Below are positions 1 through 6,866 of a DNA stretch of 42,421 bases, in pieces. The stretch spans positions 1-42,421 of the forward strand of contig WHSY01000006.1 in the NCBI GenBank assembly GCA_009379815.1, read 5' to 3'. Under the pieces are notes generated by a model. That model was not told the DNA's origin, made no database searches, and saw only the letters and a list, made by a program, of their open reading frames with translations. Position numbers and translations under genes: made by a program. Source of the DNA: Pseudonocardiaceae bacterium. GTDB lineage: Bacteria; Actinomycetota; Actinomycetes; Mycobacteriales; Pseudonocardiaceae. Position 1 is the first letter of the stretch. Each line of letters starts with the position of its first letter.

Positions 1-1
1 G

Positions 2-253
2 GACATCACGCTGATCGATGCAGTGTTCGCCCGCCACGGCATCTCGCCGTGGCGGCAGCGGGCCATGATCGCGAGCCTGGACCACGCGATGTGGTTCCAC
101 CGGCCGTTCCGGGCCGACGAGTGGGTGCTCTACGACTGCGCCTCACCGTCGGCCTCGGGGACCCGGGGGCTGGCGACCGGGCGCTTCTTCACCCGGGACT
201 CGGACCTGGTCGTCACCGTGGTCCAGGAGGGGCTGGTCCGTGTCGCCCGGTGA
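2..253 (+). CDS. tesB: Acyl-CoA thioesterase II, C-terminal part (5' end outside window)
   Basis: The reading frame is open from base 2 to the stop at 251-253 and lacks its start, so this is the last 83 or so residues of a longer gene. The visible sequence has the ISPWR, SLDHAMWFHRPF and DEWVLY(D) segments and an ending of the kind RGLATGRFFTRDG..V.TVVQEGL..R, which together are typical of the second hotdog domain of TesB-type acyl-CoA thioesterases. The family hydrolyses acyl-CoA to free fatty acid and CoA in the cytoplasm; the Asp of the LDHAMWFH segment is one of its conserved catalytic-region residues. The last ~110 bases overlap, antisense, the 3' end of the decarboxylase-like gene on the other strand. 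A tesB upstream of polA and rpsA agrees with the mycobacterial gene neighbourhood as I recall it. The family call is secure; acyl chain preference cannot be judged. Confidence 0.9.
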   Translation, partial: DITLIDAVFARHGISPWRQRAMIASLDHAMWFHRPFRADEWVLYDCASPSASGTRGLATGRFFTRDSDLVVTVVQEGLVRVAR

Positions 254-1711
254 GCCGGTGGCTGCCGGTGAGGTGGTTACCTCGGCCGCGGTCGCCCGTA
301 CCAGGTCCCACAGCGCGACGACATGGCGCCGCTGCGTGCCGACCGACCCGATCGCGACCCGGACCAGGTAGCGCCCGGCGACCCTGGTGTGGGTGAGCAT
401 CGCCGCGCCGGAGGCGTTGACGCGCTCGAGCACCGCCCGGCTGGCCTCGTCGTCGGCCTGTGGCCCGCGCCCGGTGCGTACCCGCAGGCACACCAGTGCC
501 AGCGACGGCTCCGCGGCCAGCTCGAACCCCGGATCGGCCCGCACCCACTGCGCCAGCTCGGCAGCCCACGCGACGTGCGAACGGACGTGCTCGCGCACCC
601 CCTCCATGCCTAGGCAGCGCAGCACCGCCCACAGCTTCAGTGCCCGGAACCGCCGCCCCAGCGGCACGTGCCAGTCGCGGAAGTCGACGACCTCGCCCGA
701 CTCGGTGGCGGCGTTGCGCAGGTACTCCGGTGTGACCGACAGCGCATCGGGCAGCGCCGTGCCGTGCCGCGTCCACAGTATCGACGCGTCGAACGCGGTG
801 AGCAGCCACTTGTGCGCGTCGGCGCAGTAGGAGTCGGCGAGCTCGATCCCGTCGAACGGCCCGCGCAGCTCGGGACACAGCGCCGCCGCACCGGCCCATG
901 CGGCGTCGACGTGCAGCCAGGCGCCGTGCTCCACGCAGGCCGACGCGATCGACCTGACGGGGTCGCACGCGCCGGTTCCGGTGGTGCCGACCGTCGCGCA
1001 CACCAGCACCGGCTTGCGCCCGGAGCCGACATCGGTGGCGAGCGTGGCCGACAGCGCGTCGGCCGACATCGCCGTCGTGCCCGGCTCGGTGCCCACCACG
1101 CGCAGCGCATCCGCGCCCAGGCCGGCGATGCGAACGGCCTTGGCCAGCGAGGAGTGGGTCTCGGGGGAGACGTAGGCGGTCTCGAGCCCGTCGGTCCCGG
1201 ACTCGCGCCACCCGCTCGAGCCACGGTGCAGCGCGGCGAGCAGCGCGGCCAGGGCGGCCGACGACGCCGAGTCCTGGATGACCCCGCCGCCCCCGCCGCC
1301 GAAGGTGAACGCCTCGCCCAGCCCGCTGGCGACCGCCAGCTGGTCGAGCAGGTGCTGTTCGAGCTCGGTGGCCGCGGGCGAGGTCGACCAGAGCATGCCC
1401 TGCACCCCCAGCCCGCTGGACAGTAGCTCCCCGAGCAGCGAGGCCAGCGAGGCGTTGGCCGGGAAGTACCCGAAGAACGACGGGTGCTGCCAGTGTGTGG
1501 TGCCCGGGACGACGATCTCGTCCATGTCGGCCAGCAGCGCCGACAGCGGTTGCGGATGCTCGGGCAACTCGTCGGGCAGCGAGCCACGGACCCAGCCGGG
1601 TTCGGCTTCGCTGCGTACCGGCAGGTCCTCGAGCCGCTCCCGGTAGCCGGCGACCCAGTCGACCACCTCGTGGCCGAGCCGCCGGAACTCCTCGGGGGTG
1701 AGATCGGGCAC
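143..1711 (-). CDS. PLP-dependent decarboxylase, aromatic-L-amino-acid/tyrosine decarboxylase type
   Basis: This is a 522-residue group II pyridoxal-phosphate decarboxylase of the AADC/tyrosine decarboxylase type, expected to decarboxylate an aromatic amino acid to its amine in the cytoplasm. Visible signatures are HPSFFGYFPANAS near residue 76, a GVIQ.SAS segment near 144 that usually contacts PLP phosphate, His186 (in PETHSS) that stacks on the PLP ring, Asp269 (LHVDAAWAG) that pairs with the pyridine nitrogen, and Lys301 in DAHKW that forms the Schiff base. A Gly6 run (137-142) precedes the GVIQ loop. The start is GTG at 1711, with a TAGGCT hexamer seven bases upstream and no Shine-Dalgarno site, so it may be leaderless. 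Family members usually end near residue 475. Here about 45 Pro/Gly/Arg-rich residues continue, most of them antisense to tesB. Substrate (Tyr, Trp, DOPA, Phe) cannot be told from sequence. Confidence 0.88.
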   Translation of the reverse strand: MPDLTPEEFRRLGHEVVDWVAGYRERLEDLPVRSEAEPGWVRGSLPDELPEHPQPLSALLADMDEIVVPGTTHWQHPSFFGYFPANASLASLLGELLSSGLGVQGMLWSTSPAATELEQHLLDQLAVASGLGEAFTFGGGGGGVIQDSASSAALAALLAALHRGSSGWRESGTDGLETAYVSPETHSSLAKAVRIAGLGADALRVVGTEPGTTAMSADALSATLATDVGSGRKPVLVCATVGTTGTGACDPVRSIASACVEHGAWLHVDAAWAGAAALCPELRGPFDGIELADSYCADAHKWLLTAFDASILWTRHGTALPDALSVTPEYLRNAATESGEVVDFRDWHVPLGRRFRALKLWAVLRCLGMEGVREHVRSHVAWAAELAQWVRADPGFELAAEPSLALVCLRVRTGRGPQADDEASRAVLERVNASGAAMLTHTRVAGRYLVRVAIGSVGTQRRHVVALWDLVRATAAEVTTSPAATGSPGDTDQPLLDHGDDQVRVPGEEAPGRQPPGPRGRR

Positions 1712-1718
1712 GGCGCCG

Positions 1719-1724
1719 AGCCTA
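1719..1724 (-). promoter_or_regulatory. Candidate -10 element (TAGGCT) of the decarboxylase gene
   Basis: Read on the minus strand, TAGGCT lies seven bases before the GTG start at 1711. This spacing would put the transcription start at or next to the start codon. No clear -35 was found. Proposed from pattern only. Confidence 0.4.
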
Positions 1725-1859
1725 CGGATGCGCCACCGTAGCCCGCACGACCTCGGCCAGAGCGCCGATCCGTGCCCCTACAGCGCTCCACGGACCAGTG
1801 CGCTTATGGTCGCGCGTGACCGGGGGACACACCCCCGAAGCCGGAAGGGAGCGACGAGG

Positions 1860-2492
1860 GTGGTGCGCGTCCGACCGTTGACCCCCGACGCCGTGGTGAC
1901 CGAGCTGGCGGACCGCATCGCGGAGTGTCGTGGCCCCGGACCCGCGACCCGGGTGCTCGTCGACGGGGCGCCGCCTGCCGAACCCGGTGGCTGGGCGCAG
2001 GCCCTGGTCGATCCGCTCCGGCTGCGCGGCCGGCCGGTGGTGCGGGCCCGTGCCGAGGACTTCCTGCGCCCGGCATCGCTGCGTCTGGAGCAGGGCCGCC
2101 GCGACCCCGACGCGTTCTACGCCGAGCGTCTCGACACCGGCGCGCTGGTCCGCGAGCTGCTCGCCCCGGCGGGTCCCGGCGGCTCGGGCCGGGTACTGCC
2201 GCGGTTCTGGGACGCGGCGGCCGACCGCGCCGCGCGCGCCGGTCACGTGGACGCCGGCCCCGGTGGGGTGGTGCTGCTCCACGGCACACTGTTGCTCGGG
2301 CTCGGGCTGCCCGCGGAGCTGGTGGTGCACCTGCACCTGAGCGAGCACGCGCTGCGGCGCGGCACCCCACCCGAGCACGTCTGGACGCTGCCCGCGTACC
2401 GCCGCTACGCCGAGGAGGTGGGCCCGGAGGAGGTGGCCGACGTCGTGCTGCGGGTGGACCACCCCGACCGTCCCGCGCTGAGCTCGACCTGA
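1860..2492 (+). CDS. Uridine-kinase-like protein lacking a Walker A motif
   Basis: The protein has about 210 residues and resembles the actinobacterial uridine/nucleoside kinase-like family (P-loop NTPase fold): a beta strand VLVDG near residue 30, a region VVRARAEDFLRPASLRLEQGRRDPDAFYAE.. matching the nucleoside-binding and lid part, and a second strand PGGVVLLHGTLLLG followed by LVVHLHLSEHALRRG. Where the family normally has GPSGAGKST after VLVDG, this copy reads GAPPAEPGGW, so the phosphate-binding loop is missing and ATP-dependent kinase activity is doubtful. I chose GTG 1860 because GGAAGGGAG lies shortly upstream and the family-like sequence begins there; ATG 1806 and earlier starts in the same frame are possible but add only Arg-rich sequence. 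The 3' end lies about 20 bases from the tRNA gene on the other strand. Function unknown. Confidence 0.7.
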   Translation: MVRVRPLTPDAVVTELADRIAECRGPGPATRVLVDGAPPAEPGGWAQALVDPLRLRGRPVVRARAEDFLRPASLRLEQGRRDPDAFYAERLDTGALVRELLAPAGPGGSGRVLPRFWDAAADRAARAGHVDAGPGGVVLLHGTLLLGLGLPAELVVHLHLSEHALRRGTPPEHVWTLPAYRRYAEEVGPEEVADVVLRVDHPDRPALSST

Positions 2493-2512
2493 CGGGCGTC
2501 GCCGGGCCCGAG

Positions 2513-2589
2513 TGGTGCCCCCGGTGGGAGTCGAACCCACACTGGACGGGTTTTGAGTCCGCTGCCTCTGCCGGTTGGGCTACGGGGGC
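2513..2589 (-). tRNA. tRNA-Leu (anticodon CAA), short variable arm, CCA encoded
   Basis: On the minus strand the RNA runs from G at 2589 to discriminator A at 2516, followed by an encoded CCA (2515-2513). The 7-bp acceptor stem is GCCCCCG/CGGGGGC, the T arm is GTGGG-TTCGACT-CCCAC, and the anticodon loop is CTCAAAA, giving anticodon CAA (reads UUG, Leu). The body is only 74 nt because the variable loop is about 5 nt (CCAGT). Leucine tRNAs are normally class II with a long variable arm. The anticodon stem GCGGA/CCCGT has a G-T pair at the top and an A-C mismatch next to the loop. The gene is intact at both acceptor ends, so it is probably a real atypical tRNA rather than a remnant. Confidence 0.85.
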
Positions 2590-2794
2590 ATGCTTGCGCG
2601 GACTCACTGTACGGTGGCCGCGCACCGACGCCGCTCCCGGTTTCGTCCACTCCGCGCGGCCCTTGGAAACCACGCTGGCTGTGTTACAGATTGTGAACAA
2701 CCTCAGTGGATGGCATACCACCAGTCACCCGCTGGGGTAGAGTAACCCACCTTCATATCGTCGGAGAGTAGGGACCGGGTAACGAGGAGTGTCT

Positions 2795-4126
2795 GTGCGT
2801 CAGCGCCTGGTGACCCTGCTGCTCCTCCTGTTCGCCGGTATGGCGGTGACCTCGGGAGCTGCCGCTCTCGCGCAGGACGGCGAGGTGCTGCAAGGCACCC
2901 TCGAGGGCCCGGACGGCGACCCGGTGCCGGAAGTGGTGATCACGGTCGAGGGGGACGGTCAGCAGGTCGGCACCGCTACGTCGGGACCGGACGGGAACTG
3001 GACCGTACCGCTGCCCGCGCCCGGCACCTACGACGTGCTACTCGATGCCGGCACCCTTCCCGAGGGGCTGCGCCTGCGAGACGAGGACGACGCGACGCTC
3101 ACCGACGTGACGGTGCGGCCCGGTCAGCAGCGTACGGTGCTGTTCCCGCTCGAAAGCGGGTCGGGGGAGCCCGAAGCCGGACCCGGCGCGGCTCCCGCGC
3201 CGCCCCCCGGTCCCACCGAGCCCGCAGGCCCGAGCTTCGGCAGCAGGCTGGCGCAGCTGCTCGTCGCCGGGGTGAAGTACGGCACGATCATCGCCATCAC
3301 CTCGATCGGCCTGTCGTTGGTCTTCGGGACCACCGGATTGATCAACTTCGCGCACGGGGAGCTGGTCACGATCGGGGCGATGACGGCGTTCTTCCTCAAC
3401 GCCGCGGCGCTCGGACCCGGGCTTGCGCTGATTCCCGCTGCGGTCGTCGCCATTGCGGTCGGGGCACTGGTCGGCGGCGCGCTGGAACGTGGGCTGTGGC
3501 GTCCGCTGCGGATCCGGGGTACCGGCCGCATCAACCTGTTCATCATCTCGATCGGGCTGTCACTGTTCCTGCGGCACATCATCCTGGTGTTCTACGGCTC
3601 CCGGCCCCAGCCGTACGCCAGCTATACCATCCAGCAAGCCATCGAACTCGGGCCGATCGCGATCACCCCGCGGGACCTGGTGATCACCCTGGTCACCCTC
3701 GGCGTGCTGCTGGCGGTGGGGCTGATGCTGCAGCGCAGCCGGATCGGCAAGGCCATGCGGGCGGTGGCCGACGACCGCGATCTCGCCGAGTCCTCCGGGG
3801 TGGACGTCTCCCGCGTCATCCTCTACGTCTGGCTGCTCGGTGGTGGTCTGGCGGCGCTGGGCGGCGTGCTGTTCGGCCTCTCCGAGATCGTGACCTGGGA
3901 CATGGGTTTCCGGCTGCTGCTGTTGATGTTCGCCGCGGTCATCCTGGGCGGGCTCGGCAGCGCCTTCGGTGCCATGGCGGGCGGCCTGCTGGTCGGCCTC
4001 GTCGCCCAGCTGTCCACGCTCTACTTCCCCATCGAGCTGCAGAACGCCTGGGCGCTGGGGGTGCTCATCCTCGTCCTGCTGGTGCGGCCGCGGGGCATCC
4101 TCGGCCGGGCGGAACGAGTCGGGTAG
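2795..4126 (+). CDS. livH: Branched-chain amino acid ABC transporter permease LivH with exported N-terminal domain
   Basis: Inner-membrane permease of the LivH family, the first gene of a livHMGF operon importing branched-chain amino acids or related solutes. The C-terminal ~290 residues (from about 155) are a complete LivH permease: TIIAITSIGLSLVFGTTGLINFAHGE, several hydrophobic helices, the cytoplasmic loop IGKAMRAVADDRDLAESSGVD that docks the ATPases, and the RPRGILG end. In front is a hydrophobic signal sequence ending AAALAQ (about 1-27). Next come about 85 residues with the pattern VLQGTLEGPDGDPVPEV..TVEGDG..GTATSGPDGNW.VPLPAPGTY.V, typical of carboxypeptidase-regulatory-like/prealbumin-like beta-sandwich domains, and then a Pro-rich linker. 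LivH proteins are usually about 290-300 residues. Start GTG 2795 is five bases after GAGGAG (2784-2789); GTG 2789 is also in frame but too close to that site. A TAGAGT hexamer at 2738-2743 may be the -10. Confidence 0.88.
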   Translation: MRQRLVTLLLLLFAGMAVTSGAAALAQDGEVLQGTLEGPDGDPVPEVVITVEGDGQQVGTATSGPDGNWTVPLPAPGTYDVLLDAGTLPEGLRLRDEDDATLTDVTVRPGQQRTVLFPLESGSGEPEAGPGAAPAPPPGPTEPAGPSFGSRLAQLLVAGVKYGTIIAITSIGLSLVFGTTGLINFAHGELVTIGAMTAFFLNAAALGPGLALIPAAVVAIAVGALVGGALERGLWRPLRIRGTGRINLFIISIGLSLFLRHIILVFYGSRPQPYASYTIQQAIELGPIAITPRDLVITLVTLGVLLAVGLMLQRSRIGKAMRAVADDRDLAESSGVDVSRVILYVWLLGGGLAALGGVLFGLSEIVTWDMGFRLLLLMFAAVILGGLGSAFGAMAGGLLVGLVAQLSTLYFPIELQNAWALGVLILVLLVRPRGILGRAERVG

Positions 4127-4135
4127 GCGGCAGCG

Positions 4136-5200
4136 ATGGACATCCTCGTCATCCTCGGCGACGCCGGCCGGGCGGCCCTCGGGCCGCAGGCGGCCATCTA
4201 CGCGCTCGCCGCGATCGGGCTCAACATCCACTTCGGCTACACCGGGCTGCTCAACCTGGGTCAGGTCGGCTTCATGCTCGTCGGCGCCTACGGAGTGGCG
4301 ATCACCGTCGCCACCTTCGGCGGGCCGCTGTGGGCCGGGGTGCTCGTCGGCCTGGCGTGTGCGGTGGTGCTGGCGATCCTGCTGGGCATCCCCACGCTGC
4401 GGCTGCGCGCCGACTACCTGGCCATCGCCACGATCGCCGCGGGCGAGGTGCTGCGGCTGACCTACAACGCGGGCTTCGCCCAGCCCGTGACGGGCGGGGT
4501 GTACGGCCTGCAGCAGTTCGCCGGCAGCTTCTACGCCACCAACCCGATATCACCTGGATCCTACGGCGTCGGGCGGCTGGTGTACTCCGAGCGCGACCTG
4601 TGGGTGATGGTCGTCGGCTGGGGCGCCGTGGCGCTGGCCACGCTCGGCCTCTTCCTGCTCATCCGCAGCCCATGGGGACGGGTGCTGCGCTCGGTCCGGG
4701 AGGACGAGGACGCCGCCCGCAGCCTCGGCAAGAACGTCTTCGGCTACAAGATGCAGAGCCTGATCCTGGGTGGCGTGCTCGGCGCGCTCGGTGGGATGCT
4801 GCTGGCGGTCGACACCCAAGCGGTGGCGCCCAACACCTTCAACCCCGTGGTGACCTTCTACCTCTACACGCTGCTCATCCTGGGCGGCGCGGGCCGTGTG
4901 CTGGGCCCGGCGCTGGGCTCGGTGATCTTCTGGTTCCTGCTGCTGTTCATCGACAGCGCGCTGCTCCAGGCGATCGGTGCCGGCTACATCCCGGCCGAGG
5001 TGCTGTCGCCCTCCGACGTCGGAGCGCTGCGGTTCGCACTGGTCGGGCTCGCACTGGTGCTGCTGCTGGCGTTCCGGCCCGCAGGCATCCTCGGCAATCC
5101 GCGGGAGATGCGGCTCGAAGCCGGCGCCGCCGGCACCCCCCGTCGACGGCGCAAGTCGACGCAGGCTGGGTCGGACCGGGAACGGGGGGTGGCGCGATGA
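4136..5200 (+). CDS. livM: Branched-chain amino acid ABC transporter permease LivM
   Basis: Second membrane subunit of the Liv-type importer, 354 residues, within the normal LivM length. It shows the family's YALAAIGLNIHFGYTGLLNLGQVGFMLVGAYG start, the GIPTLRLRADYLAIATIAAGEVLRLTYN segment, the EAA-like loop SPWGRVLRSVREDEDAARSLGKNVFGYKMQSL near 180-210, and TFNPVVTFYLYTLLILGGAGRVLGPALGS. About eight to ten hydrophobic helices are visible, with a basic C-terminal tail (PRRRRKSTQ). It starts nine bases after livH stops, and its TGA overlaps the ATG of livG (ATGA at 5197-5200), indicating translational coupling. The family is secure; the transported solute could be an amino acid, a short amide or urea. 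Confidence 0.93.
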   Translation: MDILVILGDAGRAALGPQAAIYALAAIGLNIHFGYTGLLNLGQVGFMLVGAYGVAITVATFGGPLWAGVLVGLACAVVLAILLGIPTLRLRADYLAIATIAAGEVLRLTYNAGFAQPVTGGVYGLQQFAGSFYATNPISPGSYGVGRLVYSERDLWVMVVGWGAVALATLGLFLLIRSPWGRVLRSVREDEDAARSLGKNVFGYKMQSLILGGVLGALGGMLLAVDTQAVAPNTFNPVVTFYLYTLLILGGAGRVLGPALGSVIFWFLLLFIDSALLQAIGAGYIPAEVLSPSDVGALRFALVGLALVLLLAFRPAGILGNPREMRLEAGAAGTPRRRRKSTQAGSDRERGVAR

Positions 5201-6045
5201 CCGCACCGCCGAGGGGCGTGCTGGCGGGCACGGCCGCCGAGCCCGGGGTCGCCAAACCCGACCCGCTGTTGGTCGTGGATCGGGTCGGCAAGGCCTTCGG
5301 GGGCATCCAGGCCGTCGACGTCGAGCATCTCGAGGTGCAGCGGGGTGTGATCACCGGGCTCATCGGACCCAACGGTGCGGGCAAGACGACACTGTTCAAC
5401 CTGCTCACCGGCTTCGACCGGGCCGATACCGGCACCTGGTCCTTCGACGGTCGGGCGGTCGCCGGGCTCGCCGCGCACCGGCTGGCCCGGCGCGGCATGG
5501 TCCGCACGTTCCAGCTCACCAAGGTGCTCGGCAGGCTGACGGTGCTGGAGAACATGAAGCTGGGGGCGACCGGGCAGCGCGGCGAGCGGCTGGTCCCCGC
5601 GTTGCTGCGTCCGGCATGGCGCCGCCAGGAGGCAGCCATCGAGCGCCGTGCCGACGTGCTGCTGGCGCGCTTCAAGCTGGATGCGATGCGCGATGCGTAC
5701 GCGGGCTACCTGTCGGGCGGGCAGCGCAAGCTGCTCGAGGTGGCGCGGGCTCTGATGGTCGAGCCCACCATGGTGATGCTCGACGAGCCCATGGCCGGGG
5801 TGAACCCCGCCCTGCGGCAGTCCCTGCTCGGCCAGATCACCGACCTGGCAGACGGCGGCACGTCGGTGCTGTTCGTCGAGCACGACATGGACGTGGTCAT
5901 GCGGATCAGCGACTGGGTGGTGTGCATGGCCCAGGGCCAGGTCATCGCCGAGGGCCCGCCATCGAGCATCCTCGGCAACCGCGCCGTCATCGACGCCTAC
6001 CTCGGCTCGCAGCATGACGAGCCCGGCCTGGGAGAACAGCCATGA
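5197..6045 (+). CDS. livG: Branched-chain amino acid ABC transporter ATP-binding protein LivG
   Basis: Cytoplasmic ATPase subunit, 282 residues. Motifs in order: Walker A GPNGAGKTT near residue 57, Q-loop around FQLTKVLGRLTVLENMKLG, ABC signature LSGGQRKLLE near 175, Walker B VMLDEPMAGVNP near 190, and the H-loop FVEHDMDVVMRISD near 228. The segment GMVRTFQ.....LTVLENM is diagnostic of LivG rather than LivF. The open frame extends far upstream through livM and livH in another phase, but no support exists for that part: ATG 5197 overlaps the livM stop and the family homology begins about 20 residues after it. Its stop overlaps the livF ATG. Confidence 0.93.
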   Translation: MTAPPRGVLAGTAAEPGVAKPDPLLVVDRVGKAFGGIQAVDVEHLEVQRGVITGLIGPNGAGKTTLFNLLTGFDRADTGTWSFDGRAVAGLAAHRLARRGMVRTFQLTKVLGRLTVLENMKLGATGQRGERLVPALLRPAWRRQEAAIERRADVLLARFKLDAMRDAYAGYLSGGQRKLLEVARALMVEPTMVMLDEPMAGVNPALRQSLLGQITDLADGGTSVLFVEHDMDVVMRISDWVVCMAQGQVIAEGPPSSILGNRAVIDAYLGSQHDEPGLGEQP

Positions 6046-6776
6046 CGAGCCCGCAGCCGCTCCTCGTCGCCGAGGGCATCGTCGCCGGCTACCTACCGGA
6101 GGTCAACATCCTGGATGGCTGCGACCTGCGCCTGGAGGAGGGCGAGATCGTAGGGGTGATCGGCCCGAACGGTGCGGGCAAGTCGACCCTGGTCAAGGCG
6201 ATGTTCGGGCTGCTGCCGGTACGGGAGGGCACGGTGCGGCTGTCCGGCGAGGACATCACCGACCGTCCCGCCCACGAACTGGTGGTGCGGGGGGTGGGCT
6301 ACGTGCCGCAGAGCCGCAACGTGTTCCCCACGCTGACCGTCGAGGAGAACCTCGAGATGGGGCTCTACCAGCGACCGAAGCGCCTCGCCGAGCGACTCCG
6401 AGCCATCGGCGAGCTGTTCCCGATGCTGGCGCAGCGACGCAAGCAGCGAGCGGGCTCGCTGTCCGGCGGGGAGCGCCAGGTCGTGGCCATGGGGCGGGCG
6501 CTGATGATCGAACCGAAGGTCCTGCTGCTCGACGAGCCCTCCGCCGGGTTGTCTCCGGTGAATCAGGACGAGGTGTTCGCGCGGATCCGGCGGATCAACG
6601 CGGCCGGGGTCTCCGTCGTGATGGTCGAGCAGAACGCCCGCCGCTGCCTGGAGATCTCACACCGGGGGTACGTCCTCGACCAGGGCCGCAACGCCTACAC
6701 CGGTCCCGGCGACGAGCTGCTGCACGACGAGAGCGTGATCGAGCTCTATCTCGGCACGCTGGCCAAGGTGGACTGA
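6042..6776 (+). CDS. livF: Branched-chain amino acid ABC transporter ATP-binding protein LivF
   Basis: Second ATPase of the importer, 244 residues. It has Walker A GPNGAGKSTLVKAMFGLL near residue 43, the LivF-type Q-loop VGYVPQSRNVFPTLTVEENLEMG near 86-108, signature LSGGERQVVAMGRALM near 141, Walker B LLLDEPSAGLSP near 162, and VMVEQNARRCLEISHRGYVL. The ATG overlaps the livG stop, so livHMGF is one coupled transcription unit. A 13-bp hairpin begins two bases after the stop codon and probably ends the operon. The binding protein gene livK faces it from the other side. Confidence 0.93.
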   Translation: MTSPQPLLVAEGIVAGYLPEVNILDGCDLRLEEGEIVGVIGPNGAGKSTLVKAMFGLLPVREGTVRLSGEDITDRPAHELVVRGVGYVPQSRNVFPTLTVEENLEMGLYQRPKRLAERLRAIGELFPMLAQRRKQRAGSLSGGERQVVAMGRALMIEPKVLLLDEPSAGLSPVNQDEVFARIRRINAAGVSVVMVEQNARRCLEISHRGYVLDQGRNAYTGPGDELLHDESVIELYLGTLAKVD

Positions 6777-6778
6777 GC

Positions 6779-6808
6779 GCCGGGCACGAGGGGCGCCTCG
6801 TGCCCGGC
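6779..6808. terminator. Hairpin terminator between livF and livK
   Basis: A perfect 13-bp inverted repeat (GCCGGGCACGAGG / CCTCGTGCCCGGC) around a four-base loop lies immediately after livF. It has no strong U-tract, as is common in high-GC actinobacteria. It could serve either direction; a smaller CCCC-TTT-GGGG hairpin nearby (around 6851-6861) may add termination for livK. Confidence 0.75.
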
Positions 6809-6811
6809 CCT

Positions 6812-6846
6812 GTCGATCACTCCTGTGTCGATCACTCCTGTGTCGA
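6812..6846. repeat. 15-bp tandem repeat at the livF/livK junction
   Basis: GTCGATCACTCCTGT occurs at 6812-6826 and again, identical and abutting, at 6827-6841, followed by a partial third unit (GTCGA). It lies between the terminator hairpin and the livK stop and encodes nothing. It looks like a recent slippage or short duplication. Confidence 0.85.
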
Positions 6847-6866
6847 CTACCCCTTTGGGGGGCCGG

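Noticed and set aside
3496-5196. Very long upstream extension of the livG frame
   Set aside because: It overlaps livH and livM in another phase and has Arg/Gly/Ala-rich shadow composition; ATG 5197 overlaps the livM stop and fits the family length.
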